Origin: Microbacterium sp. SY138
Lineage (GTDB): Bacteria; Actinomycetota; Actinomycetes; Actinomycetales; Microbacteriaceae
Direction of reading: 5' to 3'
Assembly: GCF_039729145.1 (NCBI RefSeq)
Contig: NZ_CP155793.1
Location: 2,604,001-2,668,000 of the forward strand
DNA length: 64,000 nucleotides
In this document: piece after piece, positions 1 through 7,558 of the stretch
Layout of the letters: every line of letters starts with the position of its first letter
Numbering within the stretch: the stretch's first letter is position 1
The notes under the pieces: model-generated
The model's input: only the letters and a program-made list of their open reading frames with translations
The model's database searches: none
What the model was told of the DNA's origin: nothing
Translations under genes and position numbers: made by a program

Positions 1-969
1 CCCGCCGGCGGCCATGCGCCTCGCAGCTCCGATGCTCACCGGCTGCTCGATCCCGTCGATCTCGGCGGAGCCGGTGCCGGCCTCGAGGTCGTCGAGGCCC
101 ACCCTCACGACGATCGTGGCACCCGCCAGCGGCACCCTGGTCGCACAACCGAGCACGTGCGCGGCGAACACGGCGAGCGCATCAGCCTGAATCATCGGCA
201 CCGTGCGGCGGTCGGCGTCCGGCGCATCGGCGTCCGTCGCATCCTTCCGAGCGGCGAATGCGGCGGTCACGTACCCGCGGATCGCCGTGACGACGGGGGC
301 TGCGGTCTCGGCGTCGAGGATCGCGTTCAGATGCAGCATCCCGTTGCGCTCATGAATGGTGAGCGATCGGCGGGAACGCTGCTCCTCGAGCCGCGGCTCC
401 ACGCCATCCGGATCGAGCCACGCTTCTGCGCGAACCACCAGCTTGCGCACGTCGTCGAGAGCGAGCCCCGCCGCCTTCTCCACGAGCACCCGCTCCGCCT
501 CGGCGACACGCACCGCCCCCGCCGGCAGTCGGCACCGATCCAACAGCGCGATGATCACCGCCGCCGCCTGGGCACTCAACACCCCCGCACCGAGCGCCTC
601 GCGCACCACCGGATGTTTCGCCGGCAGGGGCGCGCCCAAGAGGTCTTCGCGGGGCACCACGGCTTCCCCGACCCTCACGAGCCGCGTCGCGTCACCCCGC
701 GACACACCCACCGTCGCCGCGATCAACGTCGCCGGGTTCCGGAAGCCCTGCTGCTTCGCGAGGCTCTCCGCGCCCAACTCCGGACGGGACTCGCGGGAGA
801 TGCACGCGGCCACCTCGACGTGCACCGCATCCAACCGTCTCTGCAGCTCCCCGAGGGATGCACTCACCGCGATCAGCTGCTCGCGCGACAACTCGCCCGA
901 CTCGTCCGCGCCAGCCCACGCCGCGTCGAGGCGGGACATCGCCTCGTGCAGTACGGCCAACTTCGACAT
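1..969 (-). CDS. DUF222/HNH endonuclease (13E12-type), 3' end outside window
   Basis: The first 323 codons of a DUF222-domain protein run leftward from ATG at 967-969 and remain open to the window edge, so the C-terminal HNH nuclease domain is not visible. The N-terminus (MSKLAVLHEAMSRLDAAWAG) aligns along its length with the complete DUF222-HNH protein at 28286-29722, including LDAVHVEVAACI and VGLDDLEAGTGS. Family knowledge: DUF222 proteins usually carry a C-terminal HNH domain and occur as many paralogues in actinobacteria; their physiological role is unknown. A TTCGAA-N6-TTCGAA dyad lies 31 bp upstream of the start. The neighbouring divergent SMR fragment repeats the arrangement seen at 28286-30616, so this is one half of a duplicated cassette. 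Confidence 0.85.
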   Translation of the reverse strand, partial: MSKLAVLHEAMSRLDAAWAGADESGELSREQLIAVSASLGELQRRLDAVHVEVAACISRESRPELGAESLAKQQGFRNPATLIAATVGVSRGDATRLVRVGEAVVPREDLLGAPLPAKHPVVREALGAGVLSAQAAAVIIALLDRCRLPAGAVRVAEAERVLVEKAAGLALDDVRKLVVRAEAWLDPDGVEPRLEEQRSRRSLTIHERNGMLHLNAILDAETAAPVVTAIRGYVTAAFAARKDATDADAPDADRRTVPMIQADALAVFAAHVLGCATRVPLAGATIVVRVGLDDLEAGTGSAEIDGIEQPVSIGAARRMAAGG

Positions 970-999
970 GACTCGATTCTACCGAAGCAGGTCGCGAGT

Positions 1000-1017
1000 T
1001 TCGAACAGATCTTCGAA
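1000..1017. promoter_or_regulatory. SOS-box-like dyad upstream of DUF222 gene
   Basis: TTCGAA at 1000-1005 and TTCGAA at 1012-1017, 12 bp apart start to start. The inner bases read TCGAAC-N4-CTTCGA, one mismatch from the Gram-positive LexA consensus TCGAAC-N4-GTTCGA. The same element at the same distance stands before the paralogue at 29722. LexA binding is inferred. Confidence 0.5.
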
Positions 1018-1106
1018 TGGATGCCGGTATTCTGACGGTCGTTCCCGGTCGAGCGCTGCGCGCGAAAACCCCTTCCCTCCCTCGTGCGCTCCACGAAAGG
1101 CACGCG

Positions 1107-1352
1107 ATGACAGACCGCCCGCGCCCGTCGGCCTGGCCACCTCTTCTGATCGCGATCGCCCTGGAGGTCAGCGCGACCCGCTCGCCCCGTGCAGCCGAGG
1201 GTTTCACGCATCCGCTCTGGCTCATCGTTGTCATGATCGGCCACACCGGCTCACTGCGGCTGCTGTCGGTCGCGCTCGATCGCGGGATGGCGATCGGCGT
1301 CGTGCTCATCGCGGCCGGTGCGGCGATGATCGAGTTCGGCGGCGCGCACTGA
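1107..1352 (+). pseudogene. Collapsed SMR multidrug-efflux gene (hybrid of two SMR subunits)
   Basis: An 81-codon frame starts MTDRPRPSAWPPLLIAIALE, nearly identical to the SMR protein at 29928-30296, keeps the conserved membrane Glu (E20) and the EGFTHPLW segment, but after GMAIG jumps to VVLIAAGAAMIEFGGAH, which is the C-terminus of the second SMR protein (30293-30616). Transmembrane helix 3 and its loop are therefore missing, and the length is 81 residues instead of the usual 105-120. SMR transporters need four helices, so this is most likely non-functional. The start is chosen by homology. The join falls at a sequence that is repeated in the intact pair (around 30108 and 30551), which suggests deletion between short direct repeats. 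Confidence 0.75.
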
Positions 1353-1434
1353 CGCGAGCACGCAGACCGCACCCACTCCGTGGTTCACTGGATCCGATCG
1401 CAACGGCCGAGAGGAAGAGGGTGCCGCCGGCCGC

Positions 1435-1614
1435 GTGGGGGCGACGTTCCCGCCGAGCAGCACGCTCGAAGCCTGGCGGGATCGCTACGTCCGCGTGTGG
1501 GACGAGTACATCGATGAGCTCGAACCCGATGAGGACTACCGCGTCGACCGGCGGCAGGTCATCGTCTCGACGTTCGAGCGCGCTCTGACCGTCGCCCGCG
1601 AGCGCGAGGCGTAG
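1435..1614 (+). CDS. Small hypothetical protein (possible remnant)
   Basis: A 59-codon frame from GTG at 1435 reads VGATFPPSSTLEAWRDRYVR followed by a strongly acidic and aromatic stretch (WDEYIDELEPDEDYRVD) and ends TFERALTVAREREA. The composition (Trp/Tyr/Asp/Glu-rich, with no run of Arg/Ala typical of shadow frames) looks like real protein. The frame is open further upstream without an obvious start or ribosome-binding site, so it may be the tail of a truncated gene. No family is recognised. It converges on the aldo/keto reductase that ends at 1625. Confidence 0.35.
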   Translation: MGATFPPSSTLEAWRDRYVRVWDEYIDELEPDEDYRVDRRQVIVSTFERALTVAREREA

Positions 1615-1624
1615 GCGCCCCCCT

Positions 1625-2587
1625 TCACCACGCGCCGTCGGCCCGCACCTCGCGGTCGACCCGGCATCCGGCGAGCGCGGCACGCACCTCGGCTCCGTGA
1701 TCGCGGGCGAGCGCGAGCGCCGCGTGGTTCTCCTCCAGCTGCGCGAGACGAGAGGCGCCGAACAGCACATTCGCGGTGGCGGGGTTCGACAGGCAGAAGG
1801 CGATGCCGAGTGCGGCCGGTGTGACCCCGAACCCGGCGGCGACGCGCGCGACCTCGGGATACACGGCGACGATCTGCTCACGGACGCCTCCGACGTCGGC
1901 GCCGATCTTCCGCTCGGGCACACGCCCCGTGGCCAGGATGCCGCCCTCGAACACATCGGACGCCTGCAGGGCGAGCGTGCCGTCGGCAAACAGCGGGCCG
2001 TAGGCATCGCCCTCCGCCATCGCCCTCCGAGCGATGCCGTACTTCAACTGCGCGAACACCGGACCTGCCACGCTCTGCTCCGCGGCCTCGGCGAGCGCGT
2101 CCCCCGTGTGCTCGATCCGCCAGTTGTTGATGCCCCAGGAGTCGACGAGCCCTTCGGCGATGAGCTCGTTCACGTCGGCGACGAGGCGCGGCATATCGGG
2201 GGCGTCGAGGTAGTCGCCCACCACGAGGGTGTCCAAGCGGTCGAGTCCCGCTCGCTCCAGCGACTCCTCGAGCTGCGCGCGGAATCCCTGGTTCGGCCAG
2301 TCCCACAGCCAGAGCTTGCCGCACAGCACGATGTCGGCACGATCGACGCCACTGGCTCGCAGCGCCTGCCCGAACAGGACGTCGGTCTTCGAGTTCTCGG
2401 CGTGCGGGCCCATGTTGTAGTACGCGACGTCGAAGAACCCGGCGTCCAGCTCCACCGCCCGGCGGATCATGGCGACCGCCTCGTCGGGCCCCATCCGGTC
2501 CCAGGTGTTCCACGATCCGAGCGCCAGCGGAGGCACGGGCACGCCTACGGGGTCCAGGCGTTTCCGGGGATATGTCGTTTCGGGCAT
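1625..2587 (-). CDS. Aldo/keto reductase-family protein lacking the catalytic His
   Basis: A 320-residue AKR-fold protein starting at ATG 2587 with a good AGGAG ribosome-binding site. Of the AKR catalytic tetrad, Asp53 (FFDVAYY), Tyr56/57 and Lys91 (CGKLW) are present, but the position 33 residues after the Lys, where His is expected, is Gly124 followed by Asp (LVVGDYLD). The Asp-Tyr spacing is also one residue shorter than usual. The C-terminal half keeps the cofactor-side pattern (LFGAS). It is a clear paralogue of 4587-5549, which has the same substitution. It is divergent from the SDR at 2688, with a dyad between them. Oxidoreductase activity is uncertain; the reaction may not use the standard His. 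Confidence 0.85.
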   Translation of the reverse strand: MPETTYPRKRLDPVGVPVPPLALGSWNTWDRMGPDEAVAMIRRAVELDAGFFDVAYYNMGPHAENSKTDVLFGQALRASGVDRADIVLCGKLWLWDWPNQGFRAQLEESLERAGLDRLDTLVVGDYLDAPDMPRLVADVNELIAEGLVDSWGINNWRIEHTGDALAEAAEQSVAGPVFAQLKYGIARRAMAEGDAYGPLFADGTLALQASDVFEGGILATGRVPERKIGADVGGVREQIVAVYPEVARVAAGFGVTPAALGIAFCLSNPATANVLFGASRLAQLEENHAALALARDHGAEVRAALAGCRVDREVRADGAW

Positions 2588-2626
2588 GGAGGCTCCTTCG
2601 CCTTCTCGAGACACGGGGTTGTGTTT

Positions 2627-2642
2627 TTCTATGTTTGTAGAA
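2627..2642. promoter_or_regulatory. Dyad between divergent AKR and SDR genes
   Basis: TTCTA-N6-TAGAA, a perfect 5-bp inverted repeat in an unusually AT-rich patch midway between divergent starts at 2587 and 2688. It is well placed for a shared operator; the cognate regulator is not evident. Confidence 0.4.
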
Positions 2643-2687
2643 TATAACGGAGACATCCCGTCAGAACAGCCGTCAGTGAGGACGAAC

Positions 2688-3422
2688 ATGACCGCATCTC
2701 CCCGCCGGATCCTGGTCACCGGAGGCGCATCCGGGCTCGGCCGCGGCATCGCCGCCGCCTTCCGCGACGCCGGAGACGAGGTCTTCATCGGCGATGTGAA
2801 CGCGGATGCCGCGGCCGCCGGCGCTGCTGAGATCGGCGCGACGGCCCTCACGCTCGATATCAGCGACGAGACCTCCGTGCGCGCCGCGGCCGAGCGGGTC
2901 GTCGCCGACGGCGGACTCGACGTCCTGGTCAACAACGCGGGCATCGTCGCCGGCGGCGGCACCCTCCAGGAGGTCCCGGTCGACGTCGTCGATGCGGCCC
3001 TGCGGGTCAACGTGCGCGGCACCTTCCTCATGCTCCGCGTCTTCGGCGGTCTGCTCGCCGAGGCGGGACGCGGGTCGATCGTCAACATCTCCTCGATCGG
3101 CGCCCGACAGCCCACCCCCGGCCTCGGCCACTACGAGGCGACCAAGGCCGCGGTCGACGCCCTCACCCGCACGGCCGCGATCGAGCTCGCCGCGGCGGGC
3201 GTGCGCGTGAACGCGGTCGCCCCCGGGCCTGTGCTCACGCCCCTGACCGCCGACTTCGCGTCCAACCCGCAGGCGCGCGCGGCCTGGGAGTCGCGCATCC
3301 CCCTCGGCTCGATCGCCGAGGTCTCCCAGATCACGCCGCTCGTGCTGTTCCTCGCGAGCGACGCCGCCAGCCACATCACCGGAGTCTCCGTCGCCGTCGA
3401 CGGCGGACAGCTCCTGGTCTGA
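2688..3422 (+). CDS. SDR-family oxidoreductase
   Basis: A 244-residue classical short-chain dehydrogenase. The N-terminal cofactor motif is TGGASGLG, followed by NNAG (LVNNAGIVAGG), the catalytic Ser in NISSIGA and the YEATK motif, then the PG motif (VAPGPVL) and the usual C-terminal DGG. Start at ATG 2688 behind GTGAGGA; longer in-frame starts would run through the divergent promoter. It leads a rightward set (SDR, zinc alcohol dehydrogenase, AKR, two esterases, MFS) with short gaps, likely one operon. It probably oxidises or reduces a hydroxyl or keto group of the cluster's substrate; the specific substrate is unknown. Confidence 0.9.
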   Translation: MTASPRRILVTGGASGLGRGIAAAFRDAGDEVFIGDVNADAAAAGAAEIGATALTLDISDETSVRAAAERVVADGGLDVLVNNAGIVAGGGTLQEVPVDVVDAALRVNVRGTFLMLRVFGGLLAEAGRGSIVNISSIGARQPTPGLGHYEATKAAVDALTRTAAIELAAAGVRVNAVAPGPVLTPLTADFASNPQARAAWESRIPLGSIAEVSQITPLVLFLASDAASHITGVSVAVDGGQLLV

Positions 3423-3445
3423 CCGACACCGCCGTCTGGAGAACC

Positions 3446-4579
3446 ATGTCCCTCCCCACGCTCGACCTGCCGCCCGCCCCCGGGCTTCCGACTTCGACCC
3501 GCGCCGCCGTGCTCACCGCGCACGGCGAACCGCTCACCCTGCAGAACCTTCCCCTCCCCGCCGAGATCGAGCCCGGCGCCGCCCTCGTGCGCATCTCGTG
3601 CACCACGCTGTGCGGCACCGACATCGAGATCTGGGAAGGCCGGATGAGCTTCCCCGGCATGCTCCCGATGGTGCTCGGACACGAGATGGTCGGCGAGATC
3701 GTCGCTACGGGGCCCGACACGAAGGACGCCCTGGGACGCCCGCTCTCCCCCGGCGACCGCATCGGCTGGTCCGAGTCGACCTGCGGCGAGTGCCACGGAT
3801 GCGTGGTGCTGCGCGAACCCGTCGCGTGCTCCCGCCGCGGCTACGGGTTCCTGCAGCGGGCCGACGTGCATCCCTTCGCCACCGCTGGACTCTCGGAGTA
3901 TGCCTACGTGACCCCGGGAGCGGCGAAACTGCTGCTCCCGGCGTCGGTGAAGGACAACTGGGCATCGATGGCCGGGTGCGCGGCCAAGACCGTGCTGCGG
4001 GCCTTCGAACGGGCCGGGCGCATCCGGCCCGGCTCACGCGTGGTCGTGCAGGGCGCCGGCGCGCTCGGCATCTTCGCCACGGCCGTCGCGAAGATCTCGG
4101 GAGCCGGCCAGGTCATCACGATCGGCGCCCCCGCGTCGCGCCTGGAACTCGCCGGACGCTTCGGCGCCGACGCGGTCGTCGACTTCCGCGACGGCCCGGT
4201 CGTCGAACAGGTCATGGCGCTCACCGGAGGCCGCGGAGCCGACCACGTGTTCGATTTCGCCGGCGCGCCGAGCGTCGGACCCGACGCGATCGCGATGGCG
4301 GCACAGCGCGGCACGGTCGCCATCGTCGGGTCCACCGGTCCCGCAGGCGACGGCTTCCCGCTCAGCACGATCATGGGCAAGGAGCTCACCGTGGTCGGCT
4401 CGCTCAACGGCGACATCTCGGACTACTCCCGCGCGATCGACTTCTTCACCGCGTTCGCCGACCGCTTCCCCTGGGACGACCTGTTCAGCGCCCCGGTCGG
4501 CCTGGCCGACGCCTCCGCGAAGATCGCCCACATGCACCAACTCGATGAGGTCAAGGCCGTCATCGACCCGAGACGGTGA
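3446..4579 (+). CDS. Zinc-dependent alcohol dehydrogenase (MDR family)
   Basis: A 377-residue medium-chain dehydrogenase. GroES-like N-terminal domain with the catalytic-zinc Cys (TTLCGTDIEIW) and His-Glu (VLGHEMVGEI), the structural zinc cluster of four Cys (CGECHGC plus ACSRR), and a Rossmann cofactor domain with GAGALGIFA around residues 200-210. Start at ATG 3446, 23 bp after the SDR stop. The AKR gene follows after 7 bp, consistent with an operon. Expected reaction: NAD(P)-linked alcohol/aldehyde or polyol/ketone interconversion; the substrate cannot be read from the sequence. Confidence 0.9.
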   Translation: MSLPTLDLPPAPGLPTSTRAAVLTAHGEPLTLQNLPLPAEIEPGAALVRISCTTLCGTDIEIWEGRMSFPGMLPMVLGHEMVGEIVATGPDTKDALGRPLSPGDRIGWSESTCGECHGCVVLREPVACSRRGYGFLQRADVHPFATAGLSEYAYVTPGAAKLLLPASVKDNWASMAGCAAKTVLRAFERAGRIRPGSRVVVQGAGALGIFATAVAKISGAGQVITIGAPASRLELAGRFGADAVVDFRDGPVVEQVMALTGGRGADHVFDFAGAPSVGPDAIAMAAQRGTVAIVGSTGPAGDGFPLSTIMGKELTVVGSLNGDISDYSRAIDFFTAFADRFPWDDLFSAPVGLADASAKIAHMHQLDEVKAVIDPRR

Positions 4580-4586
4580 GGACCCC

Positions 4587-5549
4587 GTGACCACTCCCCT
4601 CCTGCCCCGCCGCGAGATCGGCCGCAGCGGCATCGACGCCTCGCTGTTCTCCCTCGGCTCCTGGCACACCTACGACCGGATGGACTTCGGCGACGCGGTC
4701 ACGATGCTCCGGGAGGCCGTCGACCGCGGCGTGAACCTGTTCGACGTCGGCGTGTACTCCGCACCGGGAGCGCCGCCCGTCTTCACCGACGTGATCTTCT
4801 CGGCGATGGTGCGCGCCGCAGGGATCCAGCGCGACGAATGGCTGCTCTCGTCGAAGCTGTGGCTCGAGGCGTTCGGCGATGACGGGTTCCGCCCGCAGCT
4901 CGAGAACGCGCTGATGCGGGTCGGCGTCGAGCACGCCGACCTGGTGATCCTCGGCGACCTGCGCCGCGACGACCTCGCCCTGCGCGACCTCGTCCTCGAC
5001 CTCGCCCGTCTCGAGGGGGCCGGACTCATCCGCGCCTGGGGTGTGAACAACTGGTCGGCGTCGAGCATCCAGACCCTGATCGACATCGCCGCCGCGGAGG
5101 GCGTCTCCGGGCCGCAGATCGCGCAGCTCAAATACAGCGTCTCCCGGCGCTCGATCCCCGACGGCGCGCCCTTCGCACGCCTGTGGGATCAGGGGCTGAC
5201 GCTCCAGGCCTCCGACTGCCTGGAGGGCGGTGTGCTCGCAGGCAAGATCAACGGGGACAGGCAGATCGGCCGCGACCCCGGCGATATCCGGGAGCGGATC
5301 ATCGCGGATGTACCCGCCTTCTCCGACCTGGCCTCGTCGCTCGACGTCTCACCCGCGCAGCTCGGGATCGCGTTCACGCTCACCCATCCGGCACTCGCGA
5401 CCACGCTGTTCGGCGCATCGAGCATCGACCAGCTGCGCGCGAATCTCGACGCCGCAGCCCTGGTCGACCGCATCGGCATCGAGGAGCTGCGCCGCCTCGT
5501 CGAGCCGTTCTGGGCTGACCGCGGGGTCGTCGACCCCGAAGGCCCCTGA
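4587..5549 (+). CDS. Aldo/keto reductase-family protein lacking the catalytic His (paralogue)
   Basis: A 320-residue AKR-fold protein from GTG 4587, 7 bp after the alcohol dehydrogenase stop, with GTGAGG as ribosome-binding site. It parallels 1625-2587 along its length (shared GSW.TYDRM, QLKY, TLQASD, LFGAS). Asp53, Tyr57 and Lys90 of the tetrad are present; the His position is Gly123-Asp124 (VILGDLRR). Two paralogues in one cluster with the same loss argue for a conserved altered active site rather than decay. A non-standard reductase, dehydratase or ring-opening role is possible; none is shown. Confidence 0.85.
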   Translation: MTTPLLPRREIGRSGIDASLFSLGSWHTYDRMDFGDAVTMLREAVDRGVNLFDVGVYSAPGAPPVFTDVIFSAMVRAAGIQRDEWLLSSKLWLEAFGDDGFRPQLENALMRVGVEHADLVILGDLRRDDLALRDLVLDLARLEGAGLIRAWGVNNWSASSIQTLIDIAAAEGVSGPQIAQLKYSVSRRSIPDGAPFARLWDQGLTLQASDCLEGGVLAGKINGDRQIGRDPGDIRERIIADVPAFSDLASSLDVSPAQLGIAFTLTHPALATTLFGASSIDQLRANLDAAALVDRIGIEELRRLVEPFWADRGVVDPEGP

Positions 5550-5579
5550 CCCGCCGCCCCCATCGCTTCCAGGAGAACC

Positions 5580-6578
5580 ATGACCGCCACCGCCGCCGGA
5601 CACCCGACCGTCGCCCCCGTGCCCTTCGACCCCGAGGTGCAGGCCGTGCTCGATGAGCTCGCGAAGAATCCGCAGCCGCCCCTCACCCGCGACACCCTTC
5701 CGCGCGACGGTGTCGACCGGATGTTCCCGGACAACGACGCGGTCATCGCCGGGCGCGACATCGACTGGGAGGACCGCGTCATCCCCGGTCCTCCCGGAGC
5801 GCCCGAGATCGAGATCACGGTGTTCCGTCCGGCCGACACCCGCGACGAGGTGCTTCCCGCCTTCGTGAACATCCACGGCGGGGGCATGATCGTCGGTCAC
5901 CGCTCGTGGGAGACGGGGCGCGTGGTCGACATCGTCGACGAACACCGCGTGGTCGCGGTCAACGTCGAGTACCGCCTCGCCCCCGAGAACCCCTACCCCG
6001 CCGGAGTCGAGGACTGCTATGCCGCCTTCGTCTGGGTGCACGCGAACGCTGCCGGGCTCGGCATCGATCCGGAGCGCATCGTCGTCGGCGGCGGCAGCGC
6101 GGGCGGAGGTCTCACGGCGGCCGTGGCTCTCCTGGCCCGCGACCGGCAGGGTCCGGCCATGGCCGGACAGCTGCTGCTGTGCCCGATGATCGACAACACC
6201 AACACCACGGTCGCCAGTCTTCAGTACGACGGCATCGGAACCTGGCAGCGCGAGATGAATCTGCTCGCGTGGTCGTGCGTGCTGGGCGACGACCTCGCCT
6301 TCCATCCGGATGCTCCCGCCTACGCCGCCCCCAGCCGCGCCGTCGACGTGGCGGGACTCCCACCCGCCTTCATCGAGGTCGGCGAAGCCGAAGCGTTCCG
6401 CGATGAGGACACCGAGTACGCGCTGCGCATCTGGGCGACCGGCGGGCAGGCCGAGCTGCATGTGTGGGGAGGTGGCGCGCACGGCTTCGACATGTACATG
6501 CCCGACGCCGAGATCTCGCGCGCCGCTCTCGCGGCCCGCGCGTCGTGGCTGCGTCGCATCTGGCGGGCCGCGCGATGA
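5580..6578 (+). CDS. Alpha/beta hydrolase (hormone-sensitive-lipase family esterase)
   Basis: A 332-residue HSL-type esterase (alpha/beta hydrolase fold-3). It has the oxyanion HGGG motif (NIHGGGMIVG), the nucleophile elbow GGGSAGGG with Ser in G-x-S-x-G, a C-terminal acid (Asp in EAFRDEDTEYA) and the catalytic His in GGGAHGFDM. No signal peptide, so it acts in the cytoplasm. ATG 5580 follows an AGGAG site. It overlaps the next gene by ATGA and the products resemble each other closely, so they are tandem duplicates. Likely hydrolyses a carboxylic ester or lactone in the same pathway as the upstream dehydrogenases. Confidence 0.9.
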   Translation: MTATAAGHPTVAPVPFDPEVQAVLDELAKNPQPPLTRDTLPRDGVDRMFPDNDAVIAGRDIDWEDRVIPGPPGAPEIEITVFRPADTRDEVLPAFVNIHGGGMIVGHRSWETGRVVDIVDEHRVVAVNVEYRLAPENPYPAGVEDCYAAFVWVHANAAGLGIDPERIVVGGGSAGGGLTAAVALLARDRQGPAMAGQLLLCPMIDNTNTTVASLQYDGIGTWQREMNLLAWSCVLGDDLAFHPDAPAYAAPSRAVDVAGLPPAFIEVGEAEAFRDEDTEYALRIWATGGQAELHVWGGGAHGFDMYMPDAEISRAALAARASWLRRIWRAAR

Positions 6579-7558
6579 CCGCGCCGCTGCCTGTCCCCTA
6601 CGACCCGGAGCTCGTCGCCGGACTCGATGCGTTCGTCGAGATGGTCGAGATCATCCCGCTGCGTGCCGACACGATCCACGCGAATCGCGACCACTTCGCG
6701 ACGATCATCCCGTCCATGGCCATACAGTCCGATGGCCGCGCGATCACGTGGGAGGACCGGACCATCCCCGGGCCCATCGGGGCTCCCGCCATCGAGATCA
6801 CGATCGTACGGCCCGCCCGGCCGGCGCCCGCCCCCGCCCCCGCCGTGCTGTCGATCCACGGTGGTGGCATGGTGCTGGGCACCCGGTTCTTCGGCACGGC
6901 GGAGCTCATCGACCTCGCCGAGCGGCACGGCGTCGTCGGGGTGGCCGTCGAGTATCGCCTGGCGCCCGAGCACCCCGGCCCCGCCCAGGCGGAGGACTGC
7001 TACGCCGCGCTCGAGTGGATGGCCGCGCACGCCGAGGAACTCGGCATCGACGCCGACCGCATCATCGCCTCGGGGATGTCCGCCGGTGGCGGCCTCTCGG
7101 CCGCGGTCGCTCTGATCACTCGGGATCGGGGCGGGCCACGCCTGGCCGGTCAGCTGCTCGGGTGTCCGATGCTCGACGATCGCAACGAGACCGCATCCAG
7201 CCGTCAGTACGACGGTTTCGGCGCGTGGGATCGGAACAACAACGACACCGCGTGGGACGCCATCGCCGGAGAGGACCGCTTCACCGACCGCGTCTCGCCG
7301 TACACCGCGCCCGCGCGCGCCGCTGACCTCTCAGGACTCGCCCCCGCGTTCATCGAGGTGGGCGCCGCGGAGACGTTCCGCGACGAGGCCGTCGACTACG
7401 CTCTCCGCATCTGGGCGACCGGGGGACGAGCCGAACTGCACGTATGGGCCGGCGGATATCACGGGTTCTCCGGGTTCTCCCCCGATGCCGAGGTCTCGAA
7501 GGCCGCCGTCGCCGCCCGCGAGAGCTGGCTGCGCCGCATCCTGCGCCTCGGCGGATGA
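6575..7558 (+). CDS. Alpha/beta hydrolase, tandem paralogue
   Basis: A 327-residue HSL-type esterase starting at the ATGA overlap with the preceding gene. HGGG (SIHGGGMVLG), nucleophile GMSAGGG, acid Asp in ETFRDEAVDYA and His in GGYHGFSGF are all present. Strong similarity to 5580-6578 in the lid and C-terminal half (YALRIWATGG, AELHVW) shows tandem duplication with retention of both active sites. Translational coupling to the upstream esterase and, by another ATGA, to the MFS transporter downstream implies coordinated function, for example cleavage of an ester and export or import of a product. Confidence 0.9.
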   Translation: MTAPLPVPYDPELVAGLDAFVEMVEIIPLRADTIHANRDHFATIIPSMAIQSDGRAITWEDRTIPGPIGAPAIEITIVRPARPAPAPAPAVLSIHGGGMVLGTRFFGTAELIDLAERHGVVGVAVEYRLAPEHPGPAQAEDCYAALEWMAAHAEELGIDADRIIASGMSAGGGLSAAVALITRDRGGPRLAGQLLGCPMLDDRNETASSRQYDGFGAWDRNNNDTAWDAIAGEDRFTDRVSPYTAPARAADLSGLAPAFIEVGAAETFRDEAVDYALRIWATGGRAELHVWAGGYHGFSGFSPDAEVSKAAVAARESWLRRILRLGG

